DNA of 64,000 nucleotides, taken from Oscillospiraceae bacterium. GTDB taxonomy: Bacteria > Bacillota > Clostridia > Oscillospirales > Ruminococcaceae. Below are positions 32,381-41,186 of this stretch, one piece after another. The stretch is from the NCBI GenBank assembly GCA_021199355.1, contig JAJQIF010000009.1:1-64000 (forward strand). Reading direction: 5' to 3'. Every line of letters begins with the position of its first letter. The stretch's first letter is position 1. Made by a program: the position numbers and the translations under genes. The notes beneath the pieces were generated by a model. The model worked only from the letters and a program-made list of their open reading frames with translations, was not told the DNA's origin and searched no databases.

Positions 32381-34429
32381 ATGGAAGGTAACGATGCGGC
32401 AAAAAAAGTCGTTCCTGTTTCGAATAAAAAATCAAAAGAAGCCGGTCATTCAATCACTCGAGGAGGCATAGCCGGCGTTTTGGTTCTCACTCTCTTGCTT
32501 CTCTATCTTGCAGGAGTGAGGGCGTTCGGTCTGCCGATTCCGTTCCTTGACGAAAATGTGGCGATAATGTCGCTTGTGCGGCTTGCGCTGTTCGTTCCGA
32601 TTCTGTTTCTGGGGAAGGAAATCTATATCCGCGGCTTCGGAAGGCTCGTAAAATTCAATCCGAATATCGACAGTCTTGCGGCGATTGCGACAACTCTCGC
32701 AACGGCGACTTCTTTCTATTCCCTTGTCATGGTAATAATCAGTCGCGAGGAATACGCCGACAGAATCCACTTCGAAGCCTGCGCCGTGATAATACTTTTC
32801 ATGATGTGGGCTGAGTATCTCGAGGAGAAGCTGAACAAGTCAAAGGGCTCAACCGCCGACAAGCTCCGGGAGCTTTTCCCAAAGAACGTCACTGTCGTAA
32901 GAAACAATGTTGAATATACCGTCTCCGTATCTGAGATTTCCGAGGGCGACACGATTCTCATCCAGCCTGGGCAGAGCTTCCCCTGCGACGGCTCGGTTCT
33001 TTCGGGAAGAGCGGGCGTCGACGAAAGCCTCTTCACCGGCGAAGCAATTCCGGTTGAGAAAACGGTCGATGACAGAATTTTTGCGGGAACCGTCTGCCGT
33101 AGCGGATTTATAACAATCCGAGCGGAAGTTCTCGGTGATGAGTCGAACCTTGGCAAGATGATAATCGCCGCCCGTAATGCCGAGGCGGTCAAGAGCACCG
33201 ATTCAAAGGTCTATACTCACCTCCAGAGAGACGAGAGGGTTTATTCCTTGTGCGTCGTCGGAGTGTCGGTTCTGGTCTTCTTTATCTGGCTGATGGCTTC
33301 TGGCGATTTCGGCAGGTCTCTTGAAGTCCTTGAGAGAATGCTTCTCACGTCCTGCCCCTGTGCGGTCGGATTTGCAATCCCGTTTGCCGTGAATGCCGCC
33401 GTTTCCCGTGGCGAGCGTGAAGGCGTTGTTTATAAGAGCCCTTCTGCGCTCGAAAAGATTGAGTCTATCAACACCGTCGTCATGGACAAGACCGGCGTCA
33501 TCACCGTCGGCAAGCCTTTTGTCACCGACGTTATCCCGTTCGGCACCGACGCCGTAGAGGTCGTCATGATAGCCGCTTCTCTTGAGTCCCACTCAACCCA
33601 TCCGATTGCTTCGGCAGTTTTAGACTATGCCAAGAAGAACGACATCGAGCCGCTTGATTGCGACGTTTTCGAGTCGGTCGAGGGCTTCGGAGTCAAGGGC
33701 GTTATCGAGGAGGATTCCGTTTCCGTCGGAAGAGCGGATGCGGTGTTTATCGACGAATTTGAGGGCTACGCCGCCGTCTGCCAACATTTAAGCGACGATG
33801 GCAAGACGATAGCCGCCGTCACCAGGAACGGCACACCGATAGGTGCAATCGCATTTCAGGACAAGCTCAAGCCGACGAGCAAAGCGGGGGTTGAACGTCT
33901 CGCCAAGCTCGGAATTCGCACCATAATGGTCACCGGCGACAGCGAAGGCACCGGCAAATCGGTCGCCGAGGAAATCGGGGTTTATGACCATGCCGAAAAC
34001 GTTTCACCGTCAAAGAAAGCTGAGATGATTCGCAAGCTTCGCTACGGCGGAAGAACCGTCGCGATGATAGGGGACAGCTCCAACGACGCTCTCGCTCTTG
34101 CCGCTGCGGATGTCGGAATTTCGATGAAGGACGGCTCGGACGTTGCGCTCGAAGCCTCCGATATAGTTCTTCTCAAGAATGACCTTCGGGATGCCTCCAA
34201 TGCCGTCAGAATCTCTTCCGAGACGAAGAAGACTATTTCCTCGAACTTCCTCTTCGGAATGATATTCAACGCCGTGACGGTTCCGATAATGGCTTTCTCG
34301 CCGTTCATAATCTCCAACCCGACGATAGACGCGTTCATCTGCCTTGTCTGCCTCGCCGTCTCCACCGTCGCCGTCCTCTTCAACAGCGTCAGAATCAAAA
34401 AGATGGACCTGACCCTGCCGAAGGACTGA
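32381..34429 (+). CDS. P1B-type heavy-metal ATPase, CopA-like, without N-terminal metal domain
   Basis: 682 residues. Membrane helices surround an actuator loop (DESLFTGEAIPVEK, the TGE motif), the transport motif SCPCAVG and a soluble P/N unit. TM7/TM8 carry FNAVTVP and VSTVAVLFNS, resembling the copper-type YN..P and M.S.. signatures. ATP contacts: ESHSTHPIAS (HP), VEGFGVKG. Two hallmark motifs are altered: the phosphorylation loop reads DKTGVITVG (usual DKTGT), and the hinge reads GDSSNDALAL (usual GDGINDAPAL). No HMA domain or Cys pair precedes TM1. Start ATG 32381 has AGGGGTGA; the TTG at 32357 lies inside the -10. Confidence 0.85.
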   Translation: MEGNDAAKKVVPVSNKKSKEAGHSITRGGIAGVLVLTLLLLYLAGVRAFGLPIPFLDENVAIMSLVRLALFVPILFLGKEIYIRGFGRLVKFNPNIDSLAAIATTLATATSFYSLVMVIISREEYADRIHFEACAVIILFMMWAEYLEEKLNKSKGSTADKLRELFPKNVTVVRNNVEYTVSVSEISEGDTILIQPGQSFPCDGSVLSGRAGVDESLFTGEAIPVEKTVDDRIFAGTVCRSGFITIRAEVLGDESNLGKMIIAARNAEAVKSTDSKVYTHLQRDERVYSLCVVGVSVLVFFIWLMASGDFGRSLEVLERMLLTSCPCAVGFAIPFAVNAAVSRGEREGVVYKSPSALEKIESINTVVMDKTGVITVGKPFVTDVIPFGTDAVEVVMIAASLESHSTHPIASAVLDYAKKNDIEPLDCDVFESVEGFGVKGVIEEDSVSVGRADAVFIDEFEGYAAVCQHLSDDGKTIAAVTRNGTPIGAIAFQDKLKPTSKAGVERLAKLGIRTIMVTGDSEGTGKSVAEEIGVYDHAENVSPSKKAEMIRKLRYGGRTVAMIGDSSNDALALAAADVGISMKDGSDVALEASDIVLLKNDLRDASNAVRISSETKKTISSNFLFGMIFNAVTVPIMAFSPFIISNPTIDAFICLVCLAVSTVAVLFNSVRIKKMDLTLPKD

Positions 34430-34444
34430 CAGTAAGCATAATAA

Positions 34445-34478
34445 AGCCCCTTCCGATTTGTTGGAAGGGGTTGTTTTT
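34445..34478. terminator. bidirectional terminator between the ATPase and folA
   Basis: CCCCTTCC, 8-base loop, GGAAGGGG then TTGTTTTTG on plus; on minus CTTTATTAT follows. Confidence 0.85.
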
Positions 34479-34481
34479 GCG

Positions 34482-34952
34482 TCAGATTTTCTTATATCTT
34501 ACCTGCCTGAGCGCTATCCCGTCATCCTCGCCCTCGACCGAAACCTCTGCCTGATACTTGGACTTATCGAATTCCGGGAAGAAAGCGTCCGCTTCGGGAC
34601 ATTCGGCACCTATTTCGGTTAGCACCAGCTCGTCGGCAAGCTCTAAAGCTTGCGAGTACACCTGCGCCCCGCCGATTACACAGCAATCACTATTGCAAAG
34701 CTCAAGGGCTTCCTCAAGCGAGCCCGCCATCTCAACGCCGTCAATCTTAAGGCTCTTGTCTCTTGTAATTACTATATTTCTTCTCTTCGGGAGCGGTCTG
34801 CCGATGGAGAGATAGGTGAGCCGCCCCATTACAACCGTCTGCCCGAGGGTTTCGGCTCTGAAAAGCTTCATGTCCGTGGGAAGGTGCCAGATGAGCGAAT
34901 TATTTCGCCCGAGCTCCCGGTTTTTCCCGATAGCCGCAACAATCTTAATCAT
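34482..34952 (-). CDS. folA: dihydrofolate reductase
   Basis: 156 residues; reduces dihydrofolate with NADPH. Seen: IVAAIGKNRELGRNNSLIWHLPTDMKLF, catalytic Asp in the LPTDM segment (position 26-27), TVVMGRLTY, GGAQVYSQAL. Twelve bases downstream of thyA, the classic thyA-folA pair that recycles the dihydrofolate made by thymidylate synthase. Confidence 0.96.
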   Translation of the reverse strand: MIKIVAAIGKNRELGRNNSLIWHLPTDMKLFRAETLGQTVVMGRLTYLSIGRPLPKRRNIVITRDKSLKIDGVEMAGSLEEALELCNSDCCVIGGAQVYSQALELADELVLTEIGAECPEADAFFPEFDKSKYQAEVSVEGEDDGIALRQVRYKKI

Positions 34953-34964
34953 GCGCTTGTCTCC

Positions 34965-35870
34965 TCACTGCGCAATCGGGAAGGAAATCTTCCCCATGTG
35001 CCGATAATCCACGAGCTTGACGTCAAGGCAATCCGCCGAGTTGTCGAACTTATAGAAATCGTCGACCTCGGGGTTCAGCCAGAGCTTCGGGGCGGGATAT
35101 CCTCCGCCGTTCTCGTCATAGCGCCGGATCTGTTCGTCGATGCCGGAAATCTGATTGACATAGATGTGCGCATCCTTTATGGACCAGTCGAGCGTTCCCG
35201 GCTTGAGCCCTGTGACCTGCGCCAGCATGCAGAGAAGCACCGAATACTGAGTCACGTTGAAGGGAAGCCCCAAAGGCACGTCACAGCTTCTCTGATGAAC
35301 CCAGGCGTTGAGTTTTCCGTCGGTCACGTCCCACTCACTGCTCCAAACGCAGGAGGGGAGAACCGCAGTCTCGAGATAGTCGTTCTGCCACAGCGACATA
35401 ACCATTCTTCTGTCGGTTCTATTGTATTTGAGCTTATTTATGAGCTCGTCAATGAGCCCGAATTTATGGACAATCCAGCCGTAGGCTGTGCCGATGGTGT
35501 GCGCCCATTCCTTGCCGAATTCTTTTCTGATTTCTTTTTTTATAAGCCCGCCGTTTCCGTCCGGAACCATCTGAGTGGCGGTCCAGAAGCCGTCCTCGTC
35601 AATCTCCCATTCGTTCCAGATGTTGACCCGCCTTTCCTGAAGCCACCTCACGTCGTTCGACTGCGCCTGATAAATCCAGAGCATTTCGAGCACCGCCTGA
35701 CGGATAAAAAGCTGCTTCGTTGTAAGAACGGGGAACTCCTCACCGATATCGAGTGAAAAATGCCACGAAGGAATCTTTACGGAGTTGACGCCCGTGCGGT
35801 TTTCGACCTCGATTCCGTCCTGTCTTATTTTCTTCAAAAGGCGGACATATTCATCGTCCCACTTTGACAT
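34965..35870 (-). CDS. thyA: thymidylate synthase ThyA
   Basis: 301 residues; folate-dependent dUMP methylation. Opening MSKWDDEYVRLLKKIRQDGIE; VENRTGVNSVK with the phosphate Arg; catalytic Cys in VLPSCVWSSEWDV; QRSCDVPLGLPFN; HIYVNQIS. The N-terminal WLQER insertion (NDVRWLQERRVNIWNEWEIDEDG) fits the longer Firmicutes ThyA class. Start ATG 35870 has AGAGG; the frame upstream begins with GTG and is less likely. Confidence 0.95.
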   Translation of the reverse strand: MSKWDDEYVRLLKKIRQDGIEVENRTGVNSVKIPSWHFSLDIGEEFPVLTTKQLFIRQAVLEMLWIYQAQSNDVRWLQERRVNIWNEWEIDEDGFWTATQMVPDGNGGLIKKEIRKEFGKEWAHTIGTAYGWIVHKFGLIDELINKLKYNRTDRRMVMSLWQNDYLETAVLPSCVWSSEWDVTDGKLNAWVHQRSCDVPLGLPFNVTQYSVLLCMLAQVTGLKPGTLDWSIKDAHIYVNQISGIDEQIRRYDENGGGYPAPKLWLNPEVDDFYKFDNSADCLDVKLVDYRHMGKISFPIAQ

Positions 35871-36065
35871 AGCACACACCTCTCATTCTATAACTATTAT
35901 AACACACATGTCAAGCCTTCGCAAAAAATGCCGTCAAACGGCGTAGAATCACGGCGGAAAGCTAATAATTTTTTTCATTTTGTGCAAATTGCCTCTGGAA
36001 TTTTGGACTGAAATGTGCTATAATTAATTCATAGTAATTGAAATACAGACAGTAAAGAGGTAGTA
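35871..36065. other. divergent intergenic region with a CarD promoter
   Basis: Holds the thyA leader on the minus strand, an AT-rich stretch, and on the plus strand an extended -10 (TGTGCTATAAT, TATAAT at 36019-36024) with no good -35. A short dyad GCCGTcaAACGGC lies at 35931-35943. Nothing else is recognised. Confidence 0.6.
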
Positions 36066-36575
36066 ATGATGTTTTGTGTGAATGATTACGTTGTCTATGG
36101 CAACGAAGGCGTTTGCAGGGTTGAAGACATCGGCAAGCCCTCGATATCGGGGCTGGATAAGCAGAAGGAGTATTACACTCTCGTGCCCTTCTACAGAAAG
36201 GGCAAAATTTACACGCCGACCGATTCAACCATTCTTATGCGTAAGGTCATATCAAAGGAAAACGCCGAGGCACTGATTTCAAGAATAACAGAGATAAGTC
36301 CCGCTCTTGACGTCCCGAGGGATTCGAAGCTCGCGATGGAGTTCTATAAGTCCCTTGTCAAGACTCACGAATGCGAAAAGCTCATCAGCATTATCAAGCA
36401 CGTCTTCGAGAAGCAGAAGGAGCTTGTCGCCGAGAAGAAGAACGTTCCGGCGGTCGACCTTCGGTACATGAAGATTGCCGAGGATATGCTCTACGGCGAA
36501 CTCGGCTTCGCCCTGAACATCAAACCTGCCGATGTCAGAGGATATATAATTCGCAGTTGCGAGATGGAAAATTGA
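36066..36575 (+). CDS. CarD family transcriptional regulator
   Basis: 169 residues. N-terminal CarD/RID Tudor-like domain (about 1-65: FCVNDYVVYGNEGVCRVEDI, YYTLVPFYRKGKIYTPTD), then a helical C-terminal domain (70-165). CarD family proteins contact the RNA polymerase beta subunit and adjust open-complex formation at sigma-A promoters. Either of two ATGs (36066, 36069) fits the AAAGAGG site. Single-gene unit with its own terminator. Confidence 0.92.
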   Translation: MMFCVNDYVVYGNEGVCRVEDIGKPSISGLDKQKEYYTLVPFYRKGKIYTPTDSTILMRKVISKENAEALISRITEISPALDVPRDSKLAMEFYKSLVKTHECEKLISIIKHVFEKQKELVAEKKNVPAVDLRYMKIAEDMLYGELGFALNIKPADVRGYIIRSCEMEN

Positions 36576-36585
36576 ATTGATTCAA

Positions 36586-36617
36586 TATAAAAAGCCCTAT
36601 GGGGCTTTTTATTTTAC
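36586..36617 (+). terminator. terminator after the CarD gene
   Basis: AAAAAGCCC, loop TATG, GGGCTTTTTATTTT: a short strong hairpin, usable in both directions against rlmH. Confidence 0.9.
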
Positions 36618-36620
36618 TTA

Positions 36621-37103
36621 TTACTTATGGTATCTGATTCCCGCATTAATAGTCAACGCCCTATAAATCTGCTCACTGAGCACTACTCTCGCAAGTTGGT
36701 GCGGCAGAGTCATTCTTGACATCGAAATTCTCAGTTTGCAGGATTTCTTGACACTGTCCGAAAGCCCAAAGGAACTGCCGATGAAGAAGTTGACGTTTGA
36801 GAATCCGTTCACTCCGGCGGAGTCGATTTCGCTTGCAAGCTCCTCGCTCGAGGTGAGCTTGCCTTCAACGCACATGGCAATGTTATAGGAGCCCTTCTTC
36901 TCGAGGTACGGTTGCATGAGTTTTGCCTCATTCTCGAGCCCCGAGAAAATCTCCGCGTCGGAAGGATTGTCAGAAAGCCTTGACTCGGGAAGCTCCACAA
37001 TCTCAAAATGAGCGAATCGGGAAATTCTCTTCGAATATTCCGCTATAGCCTCCCGCCAGTAGCTCTCCTTCAGCTTCCCGACGGCGATAATGGATATGTT
37101 CAT
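36621..37103 (-). CDS. rlmH: 23S rRNA pseudouridine-1915 N3-methyltransferase
   Basis: 160-residue SPOUT enzyme. Opening MNISIIAVGKLKESYWREAIAEY, then FFIGSSFGLSDSVKKS and the trefoil-knot end LSRMTLPHQLARVVLSEQIYRALTI; SAM-contact Gly residues and the C-terminal Tyr-His are present. It methylates a pseudouridine of the 23S rRNA. Partner gene immediately upstream is WalJ-like, the same linkage as at the end of the B. subtilis walRK cluster. Confidence 0.96.
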   Translation of the reverse strand: MNISIIAVGKLKESYWREAIAEYSKRISRFAHFEIVELPESRLSDNPSDAEIFSGLENEAKLMQPYLEKKGSYNIAMCVEGKLTSSEELASEIDSAGVNGFSNVNFFIGSSFGLSDSVKKSCKLRISMSRMTLPHQLARVVLSEQIYRALTINAGIRYHK

Positions 37104-37888
37104 CAGAATGTCACCGCCATTCCCGTTGTTTCGACAGGCGCTATGTACAGAAGATAATCCCGGTTTCGCGTGAACTCGTCTCCGAGCTCCCTCATGAGCG
37201 AATTCTCGGCAATCTGCGGGGTGTTGTTCTCACGGCTCAGGTGCCCCAGAACTATCTTCGTGAGCCCGTTTTCTATTAGGCTGTGGAGCTCTTTTGCGCT
37301 CGCGCTGTTCGAAAGATGCCCGTCCGGCGAGGCGATTCTCTGCTTCAAGGCGAACGGGTAGGGACCGTTCCGGAGAAGATTCTCGTCGTAGTTTGATTCT
37401 AAGAATACGAGATCCGCAAGCCTTAAGTTCTCGTCGACCTCTTTTGTGACGTGCCCGAGGTCGGTGCAGTAGACGCAGGTCTTGCCATCCGGCATTTCAA
37501 TCTTATATCCGACGCTTTCGATGGCATCGTGCGGCGTCTTGAACGACTTAATCGCAAAATCCCCGACGACAATCTCCTCGCCGACCTCCTGCTGACAGCA
37601 TCCACGGCTCAGATGTCCGTGGTCGATGAGCCATCTCATCGTCTTCGCCGAGGCATAGACGGGGATGTCATAGTGCTTGTTGAAGACCTTCAACGCCGCA
37701 ATGTGGTCGGTGTGGTCGTGGGTGATGAAGACGGCTTTTACCGCTTCTACGGGGATGTCGTTCTGCAGCAGTGCCTGAGTGAGCTTCCGACAGCTCAATC
37801 CGGCATCTATGAGAATCCCTTCGCTCGGATTTCCAATAAAGCAGGAATTCCCTGAGCTTGACGAAAACAGCGGATATATTCTTGACAA
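37103..37888 (-). CDS. metallo-beta-lactamase fold hydrolase, WalJ/YycJ-like
   Basis: 261 residues. Metal site HDHTDH (in VFITHDHTDHIAAL), Asp in YCTDLGH, and ESNYD with GHLSRENNTP are the YycJ pattern. The family is suspected to act as a nuclease/ phosphodiesterase in cell-wall-linked DNA metabolism, but no activity is settled. I start at TTG 37888 (SRIYPLFSSSSGNSCFIG) because AAAGGGA sits 9 bases before it; the longer frame (37918) has no site. Shares one base with rlmH, so the two are coupled. Confidence 0.88.
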   Translation of the reverse strand: MSRIYPLFSSSSGNSCFIGNPSEGILIDAGLSCRKLTQALLQNDIPVEAVKAVFITHDHTDHIAALKVFNKHYDIPVYASAKTMRWLIDHGHLSRGCCQQEVGEEIVVGDFAIKSFKTPHDAIESVGYKIEMPDGKTCVYCTDLGHVTKEVDENLRLADLVFLESNYDENLLRNGPYPFALKQRIASPDGHLSNSASAKELHSLIENGLTKIVLGHLSRENNTPQIAENSLMRELGDEFTRNRDYLLYIAPVETTGMAVTF

Positions 37889-37918
37889 CTTGACACGTCC
37901 CTTTCTGAATCCGGGCAA

Positions 37919-37960
37919 AACAAACCCTGCGTAAATCCCGCAAAGGAGATACGCAGGAGA
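37919..37960 (-). terminator. weak terminator after murA
   Basis: Minus strand CTGCGTA / TACGCAG 7-bp stem with a long loop, then GGTTTGTTTTG. Modest; may be partial read-through into the WalJ-rlmH pair. Confidence 0.5.
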
Positions 37961-37981
37961 ATTATTATCTGTGGTATTTTA

Positions 37982-39265
37982 TCAGCCGGTTCTCTTTACG
38001 GTGTCGTATTCTCTGACTCTGACGATGTCGGCACCGAGCCCCATGAGCTTGTCCTCGATGTTCTCATAGCCTCTCTCAATGTGGTAGATGTTCTCGACGA
38101 CTGTCGTTCCGTTCGCCATGAGCCCGGCGATTACGAGCGCGATTCCGGCACGGAGGTCGGGTGCTCTCACTGCGGCTCCGTTCAGCCCGGAAACGCCCTG
38201 AATGACGGCTGTTGTGCCTTCGACGGTGATGTCTGCGCCCATTCTTCTCAGCTCATTTGCATATCTGAAGCGGTTGTCGAAGATGTCGTCCGTTACGACG
38301 CTTGTCCCTTCGGCAATCGTGAGAAGAGTCGAGAACTGCGGTTGCATATCGGTCGGGAAACCGGGGTGGGGAAGGGTCTTGAGTGTAGTTTTGAGAAGCG
38401 GACCATCGACATAAACATGAACACATTCGTCATATTCTTCAACCGTCGCGCCGACTTTCCGGAGTTTTGCGGTGATTGATTCAAGGTGCTTCGGGATTAC
38501 GTTTTTAACCCACACGTCGCCCTTTGTGGCGGCGGCGGCAACCATATAGGTTCCGGCTTCAATCTGGTCGGGTATTACGGAATAGGTGATACCCTTTAGG
38601 TAGTCGACGCCTCTTATCTTTATAACGTCGGTGCCTGCGCCCATGATGTCAGCTCCCATGGAGTTCAGGAAGTTGGCAAGGTCGACAATATGCGGCTCCT
38701 TGTTGGCATTTTCGATGACAGTCAAGCCTTTTGCCTTGACGGCGGCGCAAATCGCGTTGATGGTTCCGCCGACGGTGTGCTTGTCAAAGTAAATCTGGTT
38801 TCCGATAAGCTCGTCAGCACGGAGCCTTACGATTCCGCCTTCGAGCGAATATTCGGCACCGAGGGCATTGAATGCCTTGATGTGCTGGTCAATCGGTCTG
38901 TCGCCGAGGTCACATCCGCCGGGGAGCGGAACGTCGGCTTTCTTGAATCTGCCCAAGAGCGTTCCCATAAAGTAGCTCGAAGCTCTGATAGATCTGGCGA
39001 GCTCATAGGGGACGACAGGGTCGGAGATTCCTCTTGTGTCTATTCTTATGGTGTTTTTGTCGATGATTTTGATGCTTGCGCCCATCTCATAAAGGATTTT
39101 GACGCAGATTCCGATGTCGCCGATTTCGGGGACATTCTCAAGTGTAACGGGCTCGTCGCAAAGGATTGTTGCGGCAACAATGGCTACTGCGGCATTCTTT
39201 GCGCCGCTGATATAGACGTCGCCCTTAAGGGGCTTTCCGCCGTTGATAACTAATTTTTCTTCCAT
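37982..39265 (-). CDS. murA: UDP-N-acetylglucosamine 1-carboxyvinyltransferase
   Basis: 427 residues; first committed step of peptidoglycan. Opening MEEKLVINGGKPLKGDVYISGAKNAAVAI contains the catalytic Lys-Asn; the mobile loop with active Cys reads PLPGGCDLGDRPIDQH; NEPHIVDLANFLNSMGA and HPGFPTDMQPQF follow. The presence of Cys rather than Asp predicts fosfomycin sensitivity. Confidence 0.96.
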   Translation of the reverse strand: MEEKLVINGGKPLKGDVYISGAKNAAVAIVAATILCDEPVTLENVPEIGDIGICVKILYEMGASIKIIDKNTIRIDTRGISDPVVPYELARSIRASSYFMGTLLGRFKKADVPLPGGCDLGDRPIDQHIKAFNALGAEYSLEGGIVRLRADELIGNQIYFDKHTVGGTINAICAAVKAKGLTVIENANKEPHIVDLANFLNSMGADIMGAGTDVIKIRGVDYLKGITYSVIPDQIEAGTYMVAAAATKGDVWVKNVIPKHLESITAKLRKVGATVEEYDECVHVYVDGPLLKTTLKTLPHPGFPTDMQPQFSTLLTIAEGTSVVTDDIFDNRFRYANELRRMGADITVEGTTAVIQGVSGLNGAAVRAPDLRAGIALVIAGLMANGTTVVENIYHIERGYENIEDKLMGLGADIVRVREYDTVKRTG

Positions 39266-39568
39266 ATATGTTTATCTCCTGAGAGCAAATAAGCTAACGC
39301 AAATAAGCTAAAGCAATAAGCTGAAAATTCGGGTTCGGGAGCGGCTCAAAAAGCTGTAAAGCCGTTCCGCTTTCTCAATCCATTATATTGTATCACACTT
39401 CGGAAGAAATTACAATTACAATTTTGTTACAATTTCAGCCCTGATTTGTACATATTGCACAAAGGAAAATACGAAAACAAATCCCGAAAGATTTTCTCTT
39501 CACGATTGACAATAAGCGCTTTTACGGGTATAATTAAAGGTAACATTTTACTTTCGGAGGACTATGTA
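39266..39568. other. divergent intergenic region of murA and the FGGY kinase
   Basis: Contains, from left: three near-identical AATAAGCTAA-type repeats (39284-39322), the murA promoter on the minus strand (TTGTAA 39415-39410, 17 bases, TACAAT 39392-39387), an AT-rich stretch with TTACAATTACAATTTTGTTACAA, and the kinase promoter on the plus strand (TTGACA 39506-39511, 17 bases, TATAAT 39529-39534). Confidence 0.75.
39506..39534 (+). promoter_or_regulatory. promoter of the FGGY kinase operon
   Basis: Perfect TTGACA-17-TATAAT 35 bases before the start codon. No catabolite-repressor (cre) consensus overlaps it. Confidence 0.9.
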
Positions 39569-41158
39569 ATGGCAACTGCGATAGATCAGAAGAAAACCTT
39601 TATGGGAATAGAATTCGGCTCCACCCGAATCAAGGCAATATTAACCGGCACTAAAGGCGAAGTGCTTGCGTCGGGCGCTCACGACTGGGAAAACCGTCTT
39701 GAAAACGGCATCTGGACATATTCTCTTCAGGATATCCACACCGGTTTGCAGGACTGCTACGCCTCGCTGGCAAGCGATTTTGAGTCGAAGTACGGCGAGC
39801 CCCTCACCACGATGGGCGCAATGGGCTTCAGCGCAATGATGCACGGCTATATGGCTTTCGACAAGTCGGGAAATCTCCTCGTTCCGTTCAGAACATGGCG
39901 CAACACCATCACGGCTCAGGCGGCAGGGGAGCTCTCCGAGCTCTTCGGATTCAACATCCCCGAGCGTTGGTCGATAGCGCATCTTTATCAAGCTATCTTA
40001 AACGGCGAGGAGCATGTAAAGGACATCTCCTATGTCCTCACTCTCGCCGGATATATCCACTACATGCTGACAGGGAACCGAGTTCTCGGCGTCGGCGAAG
40101 CTTCGGGCATGTTCCCGATTGACTCCGAAACCGGCAAGTTTGACGCCGGAATGGTCGCGAAGTTCGACGAGCTTGTCAAGCCATATGGCTTCTCATGGAC
40201 GCTTTCCGAGATTTTTCCCGACATTCTCATGGCGGGAGAAAATGCGGGAATTCTCACTCCGGAGGGTGCCCGGTTCCTCGACCCGACCGGCAAGCTTCAG
40301 CCCGGGATTCCTCTTTGTCCTCCCGAGGGCGACGCAGGCACCGGCATGGCGGCGACAAACAGCGTAAGAGTGAAGACCGGCAATGTCTCTGCGGGAACCT
40401 CGGTATTCGCAATGGTGGTCCTCGACAAGCCACTTTCGAAGTATTATCCCGAGATTGACATGGTCACGACTCCCGACGGCAAGCCGGTTGCGATGGTTCA
40501 CTGCAACAACTGCTCCTCCGACCTTGACGCTTGGATGAAGATTTTCATGGAGTTCGCAGACCTTTCCGGTCATCCGATGAGAAAGCCCGACCTTTATGAC
40601 CTGCTTTTGACTCATGCGATGACGGGTGACCCTGACTGTGGCGGCGTCTGCTCCTGCAACTATTTCTCGGGAGAGAGTATCACCAAGCTTGACGAGGGCA
40701 GACCGCTCCTCGTGAGAGTCCCCGACGGCAATTTCACACTTGCAAATTTAATCAGAAACAATCTCTTCTCGGCGCTCGCAACCCTCAAGATGGGTCTCGA
40801 TATTCTGGCGGCTGAAAAAGTGGAAATCGATCGGATTACAGGTCACGGCGGCTACTTCAAGACCAAGGGCGTCGGACAGAAGCTCCTTGCGGCGGCGATG
40901 AACACCCCCGTTTCCGTTATGGAGACAGCCGGCGAAGGCGGCGCATGGGGAATGGCGCTTCTGGCGCAGTATATGGCTCTTAAGTCCGAATGCGAAACCC
41001 TTGCCGATTATCTCGAGAATAACATCTTCTGCGGCGACAACATGAAGTCCACGACAGAGGCGCCCTCCGAAAGTGATATCGAAGGCTTCAATAGCTACAT
41101 GAAGAGATACGAGAGCATGCTCCCCGCTGAGAGAGCGGCAGTAGAAAACTATAGGTAA
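39569..41158 (+). CDS. FGGY-family carbohydrate kinase (xylulokinase/ribulokinase group)
   Basis: 529 residues. N-domain with ATP/sugar site [15 protein letters not shown] and [15 protein letters not shown]; central [11 protein letters not shown] (FGGY sugar-contact loop) and C-domain with [10 protein letters not shown] and VSAGTS...[11 protein letters not shown]. Members phosphorylate pentuloses; xylulose, ribulose or a related ketose is likely, and the xylan genes nearby make xylulose reasonable. Start ATG 39569 fits CGGAGG 8 bases upstream; the longer frame would overlap the promoter. Confidence 0.88.
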   Translation: MATAIDQKKTFMGIEFGSTRIKAILTGTKGEVLASGAHDWENRLENGIWTYSLQDIHTGLQDCYASLASDFESKYGEPLTTMGAMGFSAMMHGYMAFDKSGNLLVPFRTWRNTITAQAAGELSELFGFNIPERWSIAHLYQAILNGEEHVKDISYVLTLAGYIHYMLTGNRVLGVGEASGMFPIDSETGKFDAGMVAKFDELVKPYGFSWTLSEIFPDILMAGENAGILTPEGARFLDPTGKLQPGIPLCPPEGDAGTGMAATNSVRVKTGNVSAGTSVFAMVVLDKPLSKYYPEIDMVTTPDGKPVAMVHCNNCSSDLDAWMKIFMEFADLSGHPMRKPDLYDLLLTHAMTGDPDCGGVCSCNYFSGESITKLDEGRPLLVRVPDGNFTLANLIRNNLFSALATLKMGLDILAAEKVEIDRITGHGGYFKTKGVGQKLLAAAMNTPVSVMETAGEGGAWGMALLAQYMALKSECETLADYLENNIFCGDNMKSTTEAPSESDIEGFNSYMKRYESMLPAERAAVENYR

Positions 41159-41186
41159 ACCCATTCAAATTGCGAAAGGAGTTACA

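Noticed and set aside
37919-37981. Riboswitch between murA and the WalJ-like gene
   Set aside because: Only a short hairpin is seen; no known motif and too short.
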